Part shown: piece by piece, positions 45,866 to 58,564 of the stretch
How positions within the stretch are numbered: position 1 is the first letter of the stretch
Layout: each line of letters begins with the position of its first letter
DNA from: Monodelphis domestica
Taxonomy: Eukaryota; Chordata; Mammalia; Didelphimorphia; Didelphidae
NCBI RefSeq assembly: GCF_027887165.1
Contig: NC_077232.1
Location: forward strand, 81,761,399-81,825,398
DNA length: 64,000 nt
Reading direction: 5' to 3'
Program-made: the position numbers and the translations under genes
The notes under the pieces: generated by a model
What the model was told of the DNA's origin: nothing
Database searches by the model: none
The model's input: the letters and a program-made list of their open reading frames with translations, nothing else

Positions 45866-46950
45866 TGTAACCATAAAAATGTGGTTTGCCAAGACTGTGA
45901 ATTGCCAAAACTGTAAAGCTTTCGGCCAAACTGTAAAGATAATTTTTAGTGTCTTGATTTAAATGTAAAATTAAGTGGTCGCCATGGGAAAATTCCCAAA
46001 TATGAAAATACCCGTCAGCTGGGTTTTGTGGATTTTTAATTAATATAAATGAAGGAATTAAAGGAAGGAGAGTGAGAGAAAGAAAGAGAAAGAGAGAAAG
46101 AGAAAATAGTAGAATAGGCCTAGGCCAAATAGCCTAGGCCTGAGCCTAAGGGAAAGTGAGTCGGTCTTTATCACTCACCACAAGATCGTCTCCAAGCAAG
46201 CTCCAGACCTCCACTGAACTCCTGAACTGAGTTCAGAGTCCTTCTCCTTTTAAAGAAATTTTCTCTTATGTCACCTCCCTTAAATTTTTACATCTACCAA
46301 TCACAGTAGACGCCTTTTTCCCAGGACTGCCCATCATAGTTCTTATCTTCTTTGGTTCTCACCTTCTCTGGTTAGACTAAAACTTCACACCTCTTTTGTT
46401 ATGCTTGCCTTTTGTAAATTGCTTGACCTTTTAGTGATTAATTTAACCTTTATAGGTATTTAGCACCTTTTTGTATTAGATCTAAAAATAGACCTAGCTT
46501 TACTATTAAGTAGGAGTTAGGGACTTTCATTGTGCAATCAGGAGTTTACAACTTTTATCTTCCCCATAGGCACTGTCTGAATAGCAACTTTTATCTTCCC
46601 CATAGGCACTGTCTGAGTAGGGTGGAGTAATTTTAAAAGTTCTTAATACATTCCTGATCAAGTACCTCCATTGTTAAAACTGGGGAATAACTTAATCAAA
46701 TCTTCTGAAGTAGAGTCTGAGCAGTTCTTTTTTAAACCATTACCTTCCATCTTACAGTCAATACTGTGTATTGGCTCCAAGGCAAAAGAGTGGTAAGGGC
46801 TAGGCAATGGGGGTCAAGTGACTTGCCCAGGGTCAAACAACTGGGAAGTGTCTGAGGCCAGATTTGAACCTAGGACCTCCCATCTCTAGGCCTAGCTTTC
46901 AATCCACTGAGCTACCCAGCTGCCCCCTTGAGCAGTTTTTAAGATTCACA
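45866..46950 (-). mobile_element. LTR 'C' (class I, family 1), TSD GGGG shared with LTR A
   Basis: TGTAACCATA..AGATTCACA, about 874 bp without the inserted SINE. GGGG precedes it (45862-45865) and follows it (46951-46954). Marks: 'GTGGTCGCCATGGGAAAATT', 'CGTCAGCTGGGTTTTGTGG', and a GA tract near 46080. It is clearly a different subfamily from LTR A next to it, so the two are not the paired LTRs of one fresh provirus. Confidence 0.88.
46727..46928 (-). mobile_element. tRNA-derived SINE inside LTR C (9-bp TSD)
   Basis: TGAGCAGTT flanks it at 46718-46726 and 46929-46937. It is a full-length antisense copy ending in the complement of the head ('CAGCTGCCCCC'). Confidence 0.95.
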
Positions 46951-46973
46951 GGGGTCATGAAGAGTTGGATAAG

Positions 46974-47174
46974 GGAGCAGCTAGGTGGTTCAGTGGACTG
47001 AAAGCCAGGCACAGATACAGGAGGTCCTGCATTCAGATCTGGCCTCAGATACTTCCTAGCTATGTGACCTTGGGCAGGTCACCTAACTCCAACTTCCTAG
47101 CCCTTACTTCTTTGGAACCAATGCACAGTATTGATTCTAAGATAGAAGATAAGTGTTAAAAACAAACAAACAAA
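46974..47174 (+). mobile_element. tRNA-derived SINE inside the MAR1 tail (14-bp TSD)
   Basis: AAGAGTTGGATAAG (46960-46973) and AAGAATTAGATAAG (47175-47188) flank a full-length copy with an AAACAAACAAACA tail. Confidence 0.9.
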
Positions 47175-48748
47175 AAGAATTAGATAAGACTGAAATGAAT
47201 GAAAAATGACAACATAATAATAGTAATCATATTTGTATAATAATAATAAACAACTTTATTTTTTATAAAGATTTCATTTTTTCTGTTAGTTACATAAAAA
47301 GCAACTCAAAAAGATTTTTTTGTTAAGTTTGAGCCAAATTCTCATTCTCTCTTCCTTCCCCATTTCCTGAAATGGTAAGCAATCTGATAAAAATTTTACA
47401 TGTGTAAGAGTGTAAAATATCCTTCCACATTAGTCTTTTTGTGAAAGAGAACTTAAACAAATGAGAGAAAATTGAAGAAATAAAATGAAATGCAGCATGT
47501 CTCTTTCTGCATGCAGAATCCATCAGTTCTTTCTCTGGAAGCAGACAGCATTTCTTCTCATGAGTCCTAGAGGATTTTATTGGATCACCCTATTGTTAAG
47601 GATTACTAAGTCATTCATAAATATTAATCATATAATATTGCTGTTATTGTGTACAATGTTCTCCTAGTCCTGGTCCCTTTACTTTGCATCAATTCATGTA
47701 AGTCTTCTCAGTGTGTTAAAAAAAATCCAGTTCAGCTCAAGGTGCATTGTTGAATAATGGGGAGGTATGAGTCAGTTATTAAAATAATTCAAAAACAATA
47801 AAAACAAAACAATATATAAAGGGAAAAACATGGAAGAAAGTTAAACTTTTGGGAGAAAGGGAAGAAAAAAATTCAAAATCAGAATCAAAATACAAAATCT
47901 ATGTATAAAATGTTGAGTAAACAAGAATAACTTCATAATGGGCCCTTGTAAAGGTTCAGTTTAAAATAATTTCTATCCCACAAGTCTTTAGGACAGAATG
48001 CAGTAATATTTCACTTACCCATTTTCAGCCAAGACTACAGGAAGTTGCCATACTATAAGAAGGAAAGGAACTAGAATTCTATTTTGATAAGGAAGCATCA
48101 TTCCCTGGTCTGACTTTTTTCATTCTCAAGGATATAGGGTGCCAGCATGATAGTCAAATTTTGGTACTTGTATGAGTACTTCATAAAGAGTATAGATATA
48201 AGGAAGTCCTACGACTTAACATATGTCAAGCGTCGCAACCTCAAGTCCACATTAGTATTTCTCGTGTGCTCTTTTGGCACTATTCAGGTTAAGTCTGTGC
48301 TGCTTGTTTTTATCTAATTTCCTGGAATCAGACACAAACATTAATCATAGTCCCATAATATTTTATCAATAAATGGCAGGTTCCCACAGTCGAAAGCTGT
48401 TTGGGTATGTATTAATAATATAGCAAGTATGTATATTTTAAACTTATATTACTGCAGAGAGAGAGGAAAAAAATTTTAATTGTTATGTACCTTTTGTACA
48501 AGAAATGAGGAAAGGGGGAAAATCAAATATACAAAAGAAAGGCAATAATAAAAAAATAAGGGAAAGAGAAGAAAAAAATCAGGAATTCAATGTGTTTTTG
48601 AAAAACAGCATCCATTTTTCAATGGATTATTAACTTCAATGCATGTGATAGGATACAGTAAATCAGTCTCAACAGAAGATGCTCTCTTTACATATGAGCA
48701 ATGAATCCAAGAGTCCTTCTCTCCAACCTTTATAGTTGTTGGGAGTAT

Positions 48749-49778
48749 TTAACAATATTTTGAATGGTCTTTCCCAGGAAGGCTGAGTTGCTCCAGTATG
48801 CTGGGAATTCTTAATATATACACCTTGTCTCCTGGGTTCAGGTCATGATGTGAAAAGTCTAGTGGTCCGGCTTGTACTGCAGTTCCAGATTTATGGAGTT
48901 CACGCAGTTTATGCTGGAATTCCTGTATATAGGAAGCAATAGTAGTATCTCCCCCTAATAGTGATGTATATGCCAGGGAGAAAGGCTTAGCCTGTATAGG
49001 TGGATGTCCAAAAAGCATCTCAAATGGTGAGATATGTACGTCTCCTCTAGGCCTGCTTCTAAGATAAAATAGGGCCAGAGGGAGAATTTCAGGCCATTTT
49101 AAATGGGTCTCAGTGCATAATTTGCCAATCATAGTTTTAAGTTCATTATTCGTTCTTTCAACATGGCCTGGGCTCTGGGGATGATATGGAACATAGAATT
49201 TGGGAGTTATCCCCAAGCAAGAATATATTTGGTTTAAGACAGAATCAGTAAAATGACTTCCTCTGTCTGAATCCATAAGTGCTGGCAGGCCAAAGTGAGG
49301 AATAATTTCTTTTAAAAGCACCTTAGCAACAAAAGCCTCTGTGGCTCGGGTCACAGGAAATGCTTCTGGCCATCTGGTCAGTTGATTTACTATGACTAGA
49401 CAAAATTTATAATGTCCGACCTTTGGCATTGTTATGAAATCTATCTGTAGGTGTTCAAAAGGTGTGTAAGCCAGAGGACTCCCACCAAAAGCTTTGCCAC
49501 GAAAGGCATGTTGGTTATATGCCTGGCAGGTAGAGCAGGCTGAACACACTTTAGAGGCTATGGTAGTTATACTGGGGGGCTATCCATACTCTCTTAACAG
49601 AGTCCATGATACCCTGGGTACCAAAGTGACCATTTTTATGAACAGATTGGCAAATTTGGTGATAGAAACTTCTAGGGAGCAGGGGTTTCCCTTCAGACGA
49701 CACCCATACTCCATTAATCTGTTTTGCTTTAAATTTTTGTTTCCATTTTTCCACTTCCTTTTCATTATAGGAAAGTGA
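48749..49778 (-). pseudogene. Fossil integrase region
   Basis: It shows 'CSACSTCQAYNQHAF' (end of the zinc-binding HHCC part), then the catalytic core with 'HLQIDFITM', 'MDSDRGSHFTD' and 'PQSPGHVERTNNELKTMI' giving the D-D-E set, and 'LNPGDKVYIL' as the GPY/F-like C-terminal part. It belongs to class I ERVs. Confidence 0.9.
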
Positions 49779-49859
49779 TAAATTTAAATCATCAGTGGTT
49801 GTTAATGTTAAAATTAATCCAGGCCCTTCTATGGCTGCTAGCTTTGTAGCAGTATCTGC

Positions 49860-50453
49860 TCAGTCATTTCCCCTAGAGACAGGGTCAGAGCCACCTGTAT
49901 GGGCAGAGCAATGAACTACAGCTAGGGCTTCAGGCAGTTTGAGAGCAGAAAGAACTTCATTAATAATTTCTGCATTAGCTATGGATTTTCCAGCTGAGGT
50001 TAAAAATCCTCTCTGGAGCCATAGCATCCCGACTGAGTGACAAATGCCAAAAGCATATCTAGAATCCATATAAATAGTTGCCTTTTTACCCTTGGCAATT
50101 ATACAGGCATATTTCAGAGCTATGAGTTCTGTCCCTTGAGCGCTAATGTTAGAGGGCAGTGAAGCTGACCACTCAGTGGCAAATTCTGTGACTACAGCAG
50201 CTCCAGTGTAGCATATGCCATCTCTCACAAAAGAAGAACTATCAGTAAATAAGACCAGATCTGAGTTGTTTAAGGGAGTGTCCAAGAGATCATCTCGAGG
50301 CTTTTCTGCCATGGACATTAGTGTTTCACAACTATGTAATGGTTCTCCAGAAGTTGGTAAATATGGAAGCAAGGTGGCAGGGTTAAGAGTTGAACAGCGC
50401 TTCAAGGTAATGTTTTCATTGTTTAACAAGGTTATTTCATACCTTGTATTCAC
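49860..50453 (-). pseudogene. Fossil RNase H region
   Basis: 'LVLFTDSSSFVRDG' (first catalytic Asp), 'SAQGTELIALKYA' (Glu) and 'ATIYMDSRYAFG' (Asp) mark a retroviral RNase H. It lies between the reverse-transcriptase connection and the integrase, in the normal order. Confidence 0.88.
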
Positions 50454-51480
50454 TGATCAGAAAATGCCTGTGTTCTATGTCTTAGCAACAATGCTTCTAC
50501 CTCATGTGGATACATAATTGTTAATGGGCATCCCAATTCTAGATCAACAGTTTTTGTCACTAGTAAGGCTGTAGCAGCTATTCCTCTAAGACATGGTGGT
50601 GCTCCTGATGCTATTGGGTCCAGTTGGGCAGAATAATAAGCAATTGGGCACTGAGAAGGTCCTAAAGTCTGAGTTAAAACACCTGAAGCTACCCCTCTTT
50701 GCTCATGTACATACAAAGTAAATGGCTTCTTGTAATCTGGGATGCCTACAGCTGGGGCAGACAGGATAGCCTTTTTTAGATCTGATAGAGCTGACAGGTG
50801 TTCTGGTTCTAATTTGAGGAGTTCAGGGACCGAATCCCTTGTTAGTGCTATAAGGGATTTAGTAATTTCCCCATAGCAAGGAATCCATTGTCTACAAAAC
50901 CCTGTTGCTCCCAAAATTGCTCTCAACTGTTTCTTAGTGTAGGAGCACTTAAATATTGAATATTCTCAATTTGGGAGAAATAAAGCAGGCACCTGCAGTC
51001 AGGATGAACCCCAAATATTCTACTTTAGGGAGGCACCACTGAACCTTATCCTTCGAGATCTTATGCCCTCTTTCGTGCAATTTCAAAAGGTATTTGCTAT
51101 CTTCCTGACATGCTTCCATATTTGTTGAAGCCAAGAGTAGATCATCTACATATTTGATTAATTTGCTGTTTTTAAATTTTATATTATTTGTATCTTGTCT
51201 CAAAATTTGCCCAAATAAGCTTAGGCTGTCTATGAAACCTTGTGGCAAATAACTCCAGGAGTATTTACAGCCCTGCCAGGTGAAAGCAAAGATATGCCTG
51301 GAGTTCTCATGTATAGGTATGGAAAAGAAAGCTGAGCACAAGTCTACTACTGTAAAGTATGTAGCTGTGCTAGGAATAGAGGAAATAATAGTATTTATGT
51401 TGGAAACTACGGAGTGTCTCTTTATAACATGGTTATTCACCGCCCTTTAGATCCTGTATGAATCTATAGAAGTGCTTGCC
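50450..51480 (-). pseudogene. Fossil reverse-transcriptase region
   Basis: 'FTVVDLCSAFFSIPIHE' (first catalytic Asp), 'SYLPQGFIDS' and 'LIKYVDDLLLAS' (YVDD box), then 'VEYLGFILTAGA' and 'ILGATGFCRQWIPCYGEI', the thumb/connection typical of gammaretrovirus-like pol. Confidence 0.9.
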
Positions 51481-51519
51481 ATCAGGCCCGCTTTTTGTTT
51501 TTTTAACTGGCAGGATGAG

Positions 51520-52113
51520 CATGTTGTATTCAGATTTGCAAGGGATTATTATTCCTTGTTTAATTAATGAGTTAATAACTTGGGTAATATCCTCAATTGC
51601 CTCCTTTGAGAGGGGATACTGAGGAATGGAAGGAGGTGGGCTAGATTTAGTTTTTATCTGCATAGGAACAGCCGACTTAAATAAGCCTACATCGAAAGAA
51701 GATGTGGCCCAAAGAGACTCGGGTATATCCTTAGGTATTTCAAAAGTGGGAGGCTCTTTTGCCTCCTGGCTCTCTGAGAGAAGTACAGGGAGTAAATTTA
51801 AAGATTCCTCTGGTACTTCCAATGTTAAGGAACCATCTGGGGAACAAGTTATTGTGGCTCTGAGTTTGCATAGAAGATTCCTCCCCAGCAAATTTGAAGG
51901 GGAGTCAGGCATCAAAAGGAAGGAATGTTGTACCTCTAATGGTCCTACAGACACCATTCTAGGGGGAAGTTTTTTTAAACTCTTTGGGAGTATTCCTGAT
52001 ACTCCCATTACATTCTCTGAGCCAAAAGAATAACATTGTAAATCAGGTGTTCTCTTTAATACAGACCTGGTAGCTCCGGTGTCTAAGAGACAATCATAAT
52101 AGGTGTTACCCAC
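51520..52113 (-). pseudogene. Fossil protease region, copy 2, with linker to RT
   Basis: 'YYDCLLDTGATRSVLKR' carries the DTG active site, and 'LMPDSPSNLLGRNLLCKL' is the conserved C-terminal LLGR part. The stretch after it is the Pro-rich linker leading into reverse transcriptase ('MPIQIKTKSSPPP'-like). Nearly the same DNA recurs at 53.49-54.13 kb. Confidence 0.88.
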
Positions 52114-52251
52114 CTTTAAGGTAACATGGGGTTCATTAGTATGGGGAGGGCAGTGGATAGGGACAACGGGTAGTAGGACATCAGGGTCTGGAAAATCAAA
52201 GGTTGTATCCTCTGATTCCTGTGCCCCAGCCCCACCCCCTACTGGACACCT

Positions 52252-53480
52252 TCATTGTGTTTGGGACGTTCCTTGGGCATCCCCCTGAAAGGCACACCCC
52301 TGAGGGGCATTAGCACCTCGAGTATTTTTTGGACAAGCACCATTTATTATATATTGTTGTTGGGTATTATCATTTTCTTCAAAATTTTGGAGCATTGTCA
52401 TTATTTTCCCAATTCCTATTTTTATAATTTTGGTTTCTAAAGTCTTTATTTCTATAGTCATTAGTTATTTTTATAGTCATTATTATAATTTCTAAAATTC
52501 TGGTTTCTATGATTATTATCATCATTTCTATAGTTGTTATTTCTAAAGTTGTTATCAAACTGTGTATTCCTTCCAATAATCTAGAGAAAGGTTCTACATT
52601 CCATCATTCTGTGGCCCTTCTTCTCACAGAAGTGGCAGGTTACTGATTTATTTGTGAATTCCCGCAAAGGGGCTATAGTCTCTCCCTTATTTTTCAATTG
52701 TCTCTTTACCATTTCAATTTCTTTCTTTAAGTCTTCCACTAACGTATTGTGTTCCTCAGGTCTTTTTACATGACCTTTATAAACATAGGTTGCTATTCTC
52801 CTCAATTCTTCGAGGTCCATAAAGTCCCAATTAGGACAATTGGTTTTAAAGTAATCTTTTACCACTGAACAACAATTCTCAATGAATTGCCTACGTATTT
52901 GCCTAATGTCACTTTCTCTGGATAAATCAAAGTCCATATATGTATTTCCTACGTCAATAAGTCTGTCCATAAACTGGGAGGATGTTTCATCAATCTCTTG
53001 TTGGGTTCTTTCAAATTTTGACCATTTTTTAGTTCTATCAGAGCAAGCTCTCATGGCTATCAATAATGCTTCTCTGGCCTGGTTTGGTTTTGTGTGATCT
53101 AGTTCAACATTGGGGTTCCAATGTGGATCTTCAGTTGGCCAATAATGTCCTTTCCTAACTTGTTTCTGATTAGCCAGAGAGATGATATTGGTTTTTTTCC
53201 GTTTTTGTTAAAAATGCTTCTAATAAATTCTCAACATCCATCCAAGTGGGGTCAAAAGTTCTGAATATGTTCTCTAATTTTTTATAATTAATATTGATTC
53301 TTCCTCAAATGATGGCATATCTTCCTTCAATTTATTTAAGTCCTCAGGGCTAAAAGGTGTATGATATCTTACAGATACCAAGTTCCCATCTTTATTAAAA
53401 GTGGGTACTTCCCTTAAAGGAAATAACCTATCTGAATTATTTGGTACTCCTGTTTCTGATTCTAGGCTTTTTGCTCCATT
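52252..53480 (-). pseudogene. Fossil gag, copy 2 (capsid C-half and nucleocapsid)
   Basis: 'ETSSQFMDRLIDVGNTYMDF' (capsid C-terminal region) and one CCHC knuckle, 'CHFCEKKGHRMMECRTFL', followed by an Asn/Ile/Glu-rich tail. The front part (53.1-53.48 kb) resembles the matching part of copy 1 only loosely. Confidence 0.85.
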
Positions 53481-53486
53481 CTCAGC

Positions 53487-54050
53487 CTACATCAGAAGAA
53501 GATGTGGCCCAAAGAGACTCCGGTATATCTTCAGGTATTGCAAGGGTGGGATGCTCTTTTTCCTCCTGACTCTCTGAGAAAATTATAGGGAGTAAATTTA
53601 AAGATTCCTCAGGTTCTTTCAATGATAAGGAACCATCTGAGGAACAAGTTATTGTGGCTCTGAGTTTGCATAGAAGGTCCCTCCCCAGCAAATTTGAAGG
53701 GGAGTCAGGCATTAAAAGGAAGGAATGTTGTACCTCTAGTGGTCCTACAGACACCATTCGAGGGGGAAGTTTTTTTTAACTTTTTGGGGTATTCCTGATA
53801 CTCCCATTACATTCTCTGAGCCAAAAGAATAACATTGTAAATCAGGTGTTCTCTTTAATACAGACCTGGTAGCTCCAGTGTCTAAGAGACAATCATAATA
53901 GGTGTTACCCACCTTTAAGGTAACATGGGGTTCATTAGTATGGGGAGGGCAGTGGATAGGGACAACGGGTAGTAGGACATCAGGGTCTGGAAAATCAAAG
54001 GTTGTATCTTCTGATTCCTGTGCCCCAGCCCCACCCCCTACTGGACACCT
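53487..54050 (-). pseudogene. Fossil protease region, copy 1, partial
   Basis: 'GPLEVQHSFLLMPDSPSNLL' and the following linker are shared with copy 2 at very high DNA identity. It stops abruptly where copy 2 of gag begins, at the sequence AGCCTACATC that both copies share. Confidence 0.85.
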
Positions 54051-55530
54051 TCATTGTGTTTGGGAAGTTCCTTGGGCATCCCCCTGAAAGGCGCACCCCT
54101 GAGGGGCATTAGCACCTCTAGTATTTTTTGGACAAGCACCATTTTTTATATATTGTTGTGGAGTCATTTGATTTGAGTTATCATTTTCCCAATATCTATT
54201 CCTATAGTCATCATTCCTAAAGTTGTGATTTGCATTGTCATAATTACATTTATTTCTATAATTATCACTTCTGTAGTTGTTATTAAACTGCATATTTCTT
54301 CCTATAATCTTGAGAAAAGCTCTACACTCTACTATATTGTGGCCCTTCTTCCCACAGAAGTGGCAGATAATGGATTGATAATTAGATTTCTGGAGAGGGG
54401 CAAGTGTCATTGGTTCATTATCATGCCCACTTTCTAGTTTAGCTATCTTATCTTTTAAACATCTCATTTCTTTCTTCATTTCCTCCATGGCATCATTATT
54501 TTCTTCCTCCTCCTTTTCTTTGTTTCCCTTTAAAACATATATAGCTGTTTTTTGCAATTCTTTAAGGTCCATCTCTATCCATCTTGGACAATGTGTTCTA
54601 AAATAATCCTTAATCGCTTTGCAAGAGTTATTGACAAAGATCCTTCTAACTTGTCTTAAGCTATTCTCTTTAGTTAGGTCAAAATCCAGGTATCTGTCCC
54701 CAAACTCGATTATTCTATCCATGAATCTGGAGGGTGTTTCTTCCTCCTTTTGCTTAATTTTTTCAAGTTCCATGCACTTATCTGAACTGTCTGAACATTC
54801 CCTCATTGCTGTAATGATGGCCTCTCTACAACGGTATAGTTATAAATAATCCTCAGGGTTGTTATAGTCCCATTCAGGATCCTGAGATGGCCAATATGCT
54901 TCATTATGCCCCCGGGTTTTATTGACATGAATAATTATTTTATTTTTCTCACATTCAATTAAAAAATCCTGTAGCAAGTTCTCAACATCCTTGTATGATG
55001 GATTATACTGAAAAAATATGTCTCCCATCTTTTTTGTTACTAGAAAAGGATCTTGTTCATATGTGGGGATATTTTGTGTAAATTCATTTATTTCTAGGGT
55101 AGTAAACAGTATCCTGTGTCTTAAAGTCACCGCATCCCCATTCAGTTCTATTTCAGGTACTTCTCTTAGAGAAAATAGGCCTCTAGTTGAATTTTGTATC
55201 TCTGGGTCAGTTTGACTAGGACAAGTTTCTCTAGGAGGACAAGATCTCCTTTGGGCTGGAATTTGGTTTTCTGTAGGAGAGGGAACATGAGAAACTGGAA
55301 TTGCAGGGGAAGGGTTTGGGGGATTAAATTCAGTCAAAATTTGCACTACACAAGAGGCAGTCTGTTAACTGAGCTACAGGGAAGGTGTTTTCCATCTCTA
55401 TTTCAGGGAAGGAAATTTCCTCATTCAAAGGTTCTGAAACAGTTCTGTTTCTGGTAGGGTGGATGTTTGTCAATTGATCCTGTAAGAAACATTTTAAGTT
55501 TTCAAATTGGGCTTGCATGTTCTCTTGCAT
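54051..55530 (-). pseudogene. Fossil gag, copy 1 (matrix/linker, capsid, nucleocapsid)
   Basis: A Pro-rich front ('PAIPVSHVPSPTENQIPAQR') precedes the capsid ('LFSLREVPEIELNGDAV', 'FTQNIPTYEQDPFLVTKKMG', 'ETPSRFMDRIIEFGDRYLDF'). One CCHC knuckle 'CHFCGKKGHNIVECRAFL' and an Asn/Tyr/Arg-rich tail follow. A single knuckle and this capsid pattern are typical of class I. Confidence 0.88.
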
Positions 55531-56114
55531 CTTTTTTATGTCCTCAATTTTTTGAGTGTTTTTATGAATTTCAGCTTCAATTAATTTTTTTTTGTATTAG
55601 CATCTCTAAACATAGTGCTGAGGGGTACAAAAATGACATTACCTATTAATATAAAAAATTGGATGTATGCGGTATTCCTCAATGTCCCTAATACTTCAAC
55701 CACCATATAAATGTCGAAGAATGTAGTATTTATATATATATATTTTTTTTTTTAATTTTTATTTTTTTGTAATGATTTTTCTAAGTCTTCACAAAACACG
55801 TGGAGAGCAGGACAAAGCCAAAACTTCCTACATGTTTTTTTTTTTTCTCACTCCTAATCTAGGCAGTTGTTCCCTAAGGGAATGGAGATTTAGAAACAGC
55901 TCTCCCAGCCAGGACCTTAGGGTCCTTTTGCTAAGATTTAAAACAGCTGTGTTCTATCTAATTTAAGGAGAGATGGAGAAAAGAAAAAAAAATCCAAATT
56001 TAATTACCTGTATAGCTGATCAAAATAAGCTATTAAAAATAGTCACAGTAGAAAAAAGTTTAGGAAAGTTAAGACATTGAGGGTATTCTGTTACACTGAT
56101 GTGGTTAGCCAAGC

Positions 56115-56910
<796 letters not shown>

Positions 56911-57074
56911 CTCTTAAGTCATCTTTCTCATAATTTCTTAAAGTACAGTAGTATTTCATTACAATCATATATACCACGACTTGTTTAGCCATTCCTTGAT
57001 CAATGGATATCCCCTCAGTTTCCACTTCCTTGCCACCACCAAAAGAACTGCTATTAAATAATAATAAATAAGTT

Positions 57075-57255
57075 TAAAAAGTGCTTTTCAGAACATCCTC
57101 TGCTCTGAGACTTGAAATAGCCTTGGGAGCTTGGAACTACCAATATGACCCCTTCCTTTTACAAGAGAGGAAACTTAGAAAGGTTGAGTGGTTTGTCCAT
57201 GAGCACAAAGCAAGAAAAAATCAGAGGCAAGATTCTAGACTAGCTCTTTCCACTT
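57075..57255 (-). mobile_element. MIR-type SINE, antisense
   Basis: 'TTACAAGAGAGGAAACTTAG' and 'AAAGGTTGAGTGGTTTGTCC' are complement of the MIR core. 57256-57719 is unassigned. Confidence 0.6.
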
Positions 57256-57719
57256 CTGAGGTGATCCCTCTATCCATGGCTATTCTTCTGTGACCGTCCA
57301 ACTATTTGTAAAATTCTTCCTTGATTCAGAACTCTGGGTCAAAGTGGCCCAAAGGCAGCCTTCATGCTACCTCTCCACTGATGGCCCTCTTGTGCTTGAG
57401 CTTCTCTCCATCAGGGTGGATGATTTTCTTCTACCTCCTTCTTGACTCAGAGCGAAGGTGTTCCTTGCCTTTTTACACTGTCTGCCTGAGATTGGGAGAT
57501 AAACATGTACTGTCTATCAGCTCCTTCAGATTTCCCCACTATGGCTCTGCCATCAAAAAAAAATCAGATTGAAACTCTGAAAATCCTGAAAAGCTTTAAG
57601 AAGAAAAGAAGTGGGGATGGGGGAAAACATGCTGCTAGCTTCTGCAGAAATTCTTTTTATTACAGCTTTTAACCCTCTTACATGCCAACCTCCCTCCCAA
57701 TAAAATAATTCATAAATCA

Positions 57720-57850
57720 ATCAATAAACATTTATTAAGTGCCTATTATTCACCAGGCTCTGTGCTAAGGACAAAGAGAATACAAGATGAAGCAAAGGAC
57801 AGTCTCCACTCTCTAGGATCTTGCAGTTTAATGGGGGTGGGGGTGGGCAA
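57720..57850 (+). mobile_element. L2 fragment
   Basis: 'ATAAACATTTATTAAGTGCC', 'CACCAGGCTCTGTGCTAAGG' and 'GATCTTGCAGTTTAATGGGG' follow a common L2 section. Confidence 0.75.
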
Positions 57851-57879
57851 CAAATAATCAAATATCATTTTTTTTTCAT

Positions 57880-58060
57880 GTGTCTTATTCTTCATGATCA
57901 CATTTAGGGTTTTCCTGGCAAAAATACTGGTTTGTCATCTCCTCCATATTACAAATGAGGAACTTGAGCTAGATAGAGTTAAATCTCTTGCCTAAGGTTA
58001 CACTGCTAGTAACCATTTGAAGCCAGATTTGAACTTAAGTTGTCTTGACTCAAGGCCTGG
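57880..58060 (-). mobile_element. MAR1-type SINE, antisense
   Basis: 'GGGTTTTCCTGGCAAAAATA', 'CTGGTTTGTCATCTCCTCCA' and 'AAGCCAGATTTGAACTTAAG' are the complement of MAR1 with its RTE-like tail. 58061-58298 is unassigned. Confidence 0.8.
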
Positions 58061-58298
58061 CATTGATGTCTGTTTAAACAAATTTGTCTGTTTATAAAAA
58101 AATAGTCACCCAAACTCCTTCTCTCATCCTGCACCGTTTGTTTTGGATTGGGCAGAGGGAAAGAAATGTTTTCTTATCTGCCTACTTTGTTTGAATGCTT
58201 TTTGTGGTTCAAATGGCTATTTTGTGTGTTGGGACGAAACAGTTGTCAAAAAAATTTATAAGCAAGCATAATGAGGATAACAAAAAAATTTACCCATT

Positions 58299-58356
<58 letters not shown>

Positions 58357-58562
58357 GTCTGTCTGTCTGTCTGTCTTTCTGTCTGTCTGTCTATCTATCT
58401 ATCAATGTACCTATCTCTCCATCCATCCATCCATCCATCCATCTCACTCTCTCCCTCTTTTTCTCTGTCTCTGTCTCTCTCCATCCATCCATCCATCCAT
58501 CCATCCATCCATCCCTCCCTCCATCCATCCATCCATCCATCCATCCATCGATTCATCTATCT
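58299..58562 (+). repeat. Compound tetranucleotide microsatellite
   Basis: (ATCT)n, (GTCT)n, (ATCT)n, then CT-rich sequence and two (CCAT)n blocks. Long Ile-Tyr-Leu-Ser and His-Pro-Ser-Ile frames across it are products of the repeat. Confidence 0.97.
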
Positions 58563-58564
58563 AA

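Larger units (their letters stand above)
41738..47225 (+). mobile_element. MAR1-type SINE split by a stack of later insertions
   Basis: The SINE runs 41738-41939 ('GGAGTCAGGAAGATTTGAAT', 'GGAAATGGCAAATTACTCCA', 'GCCAAGAAAACCTCAGAT') and stops at GGGG. Its RTE-like tail resumes at 46951 ('GGGGTCATGAAGAGTTGGAT') and again at 47189 ('ACTGAAATGAATGAAAAATG'). About 5 kb of younger elements lie in between, making it the oldest layer of the nested stack. Confidence 0.85.

Noticed and set aside
47718-48748. env gene downstream of integrase
   Set aside because: I found no open frame or motif typical of a class I envelope on either strand of this stretch, so none is annotated.
51626-52033. 135-codon plus-strand frame
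   Set aside because: Shadow of the antisense provirus protease region, which has clear motifs on the minus strand.
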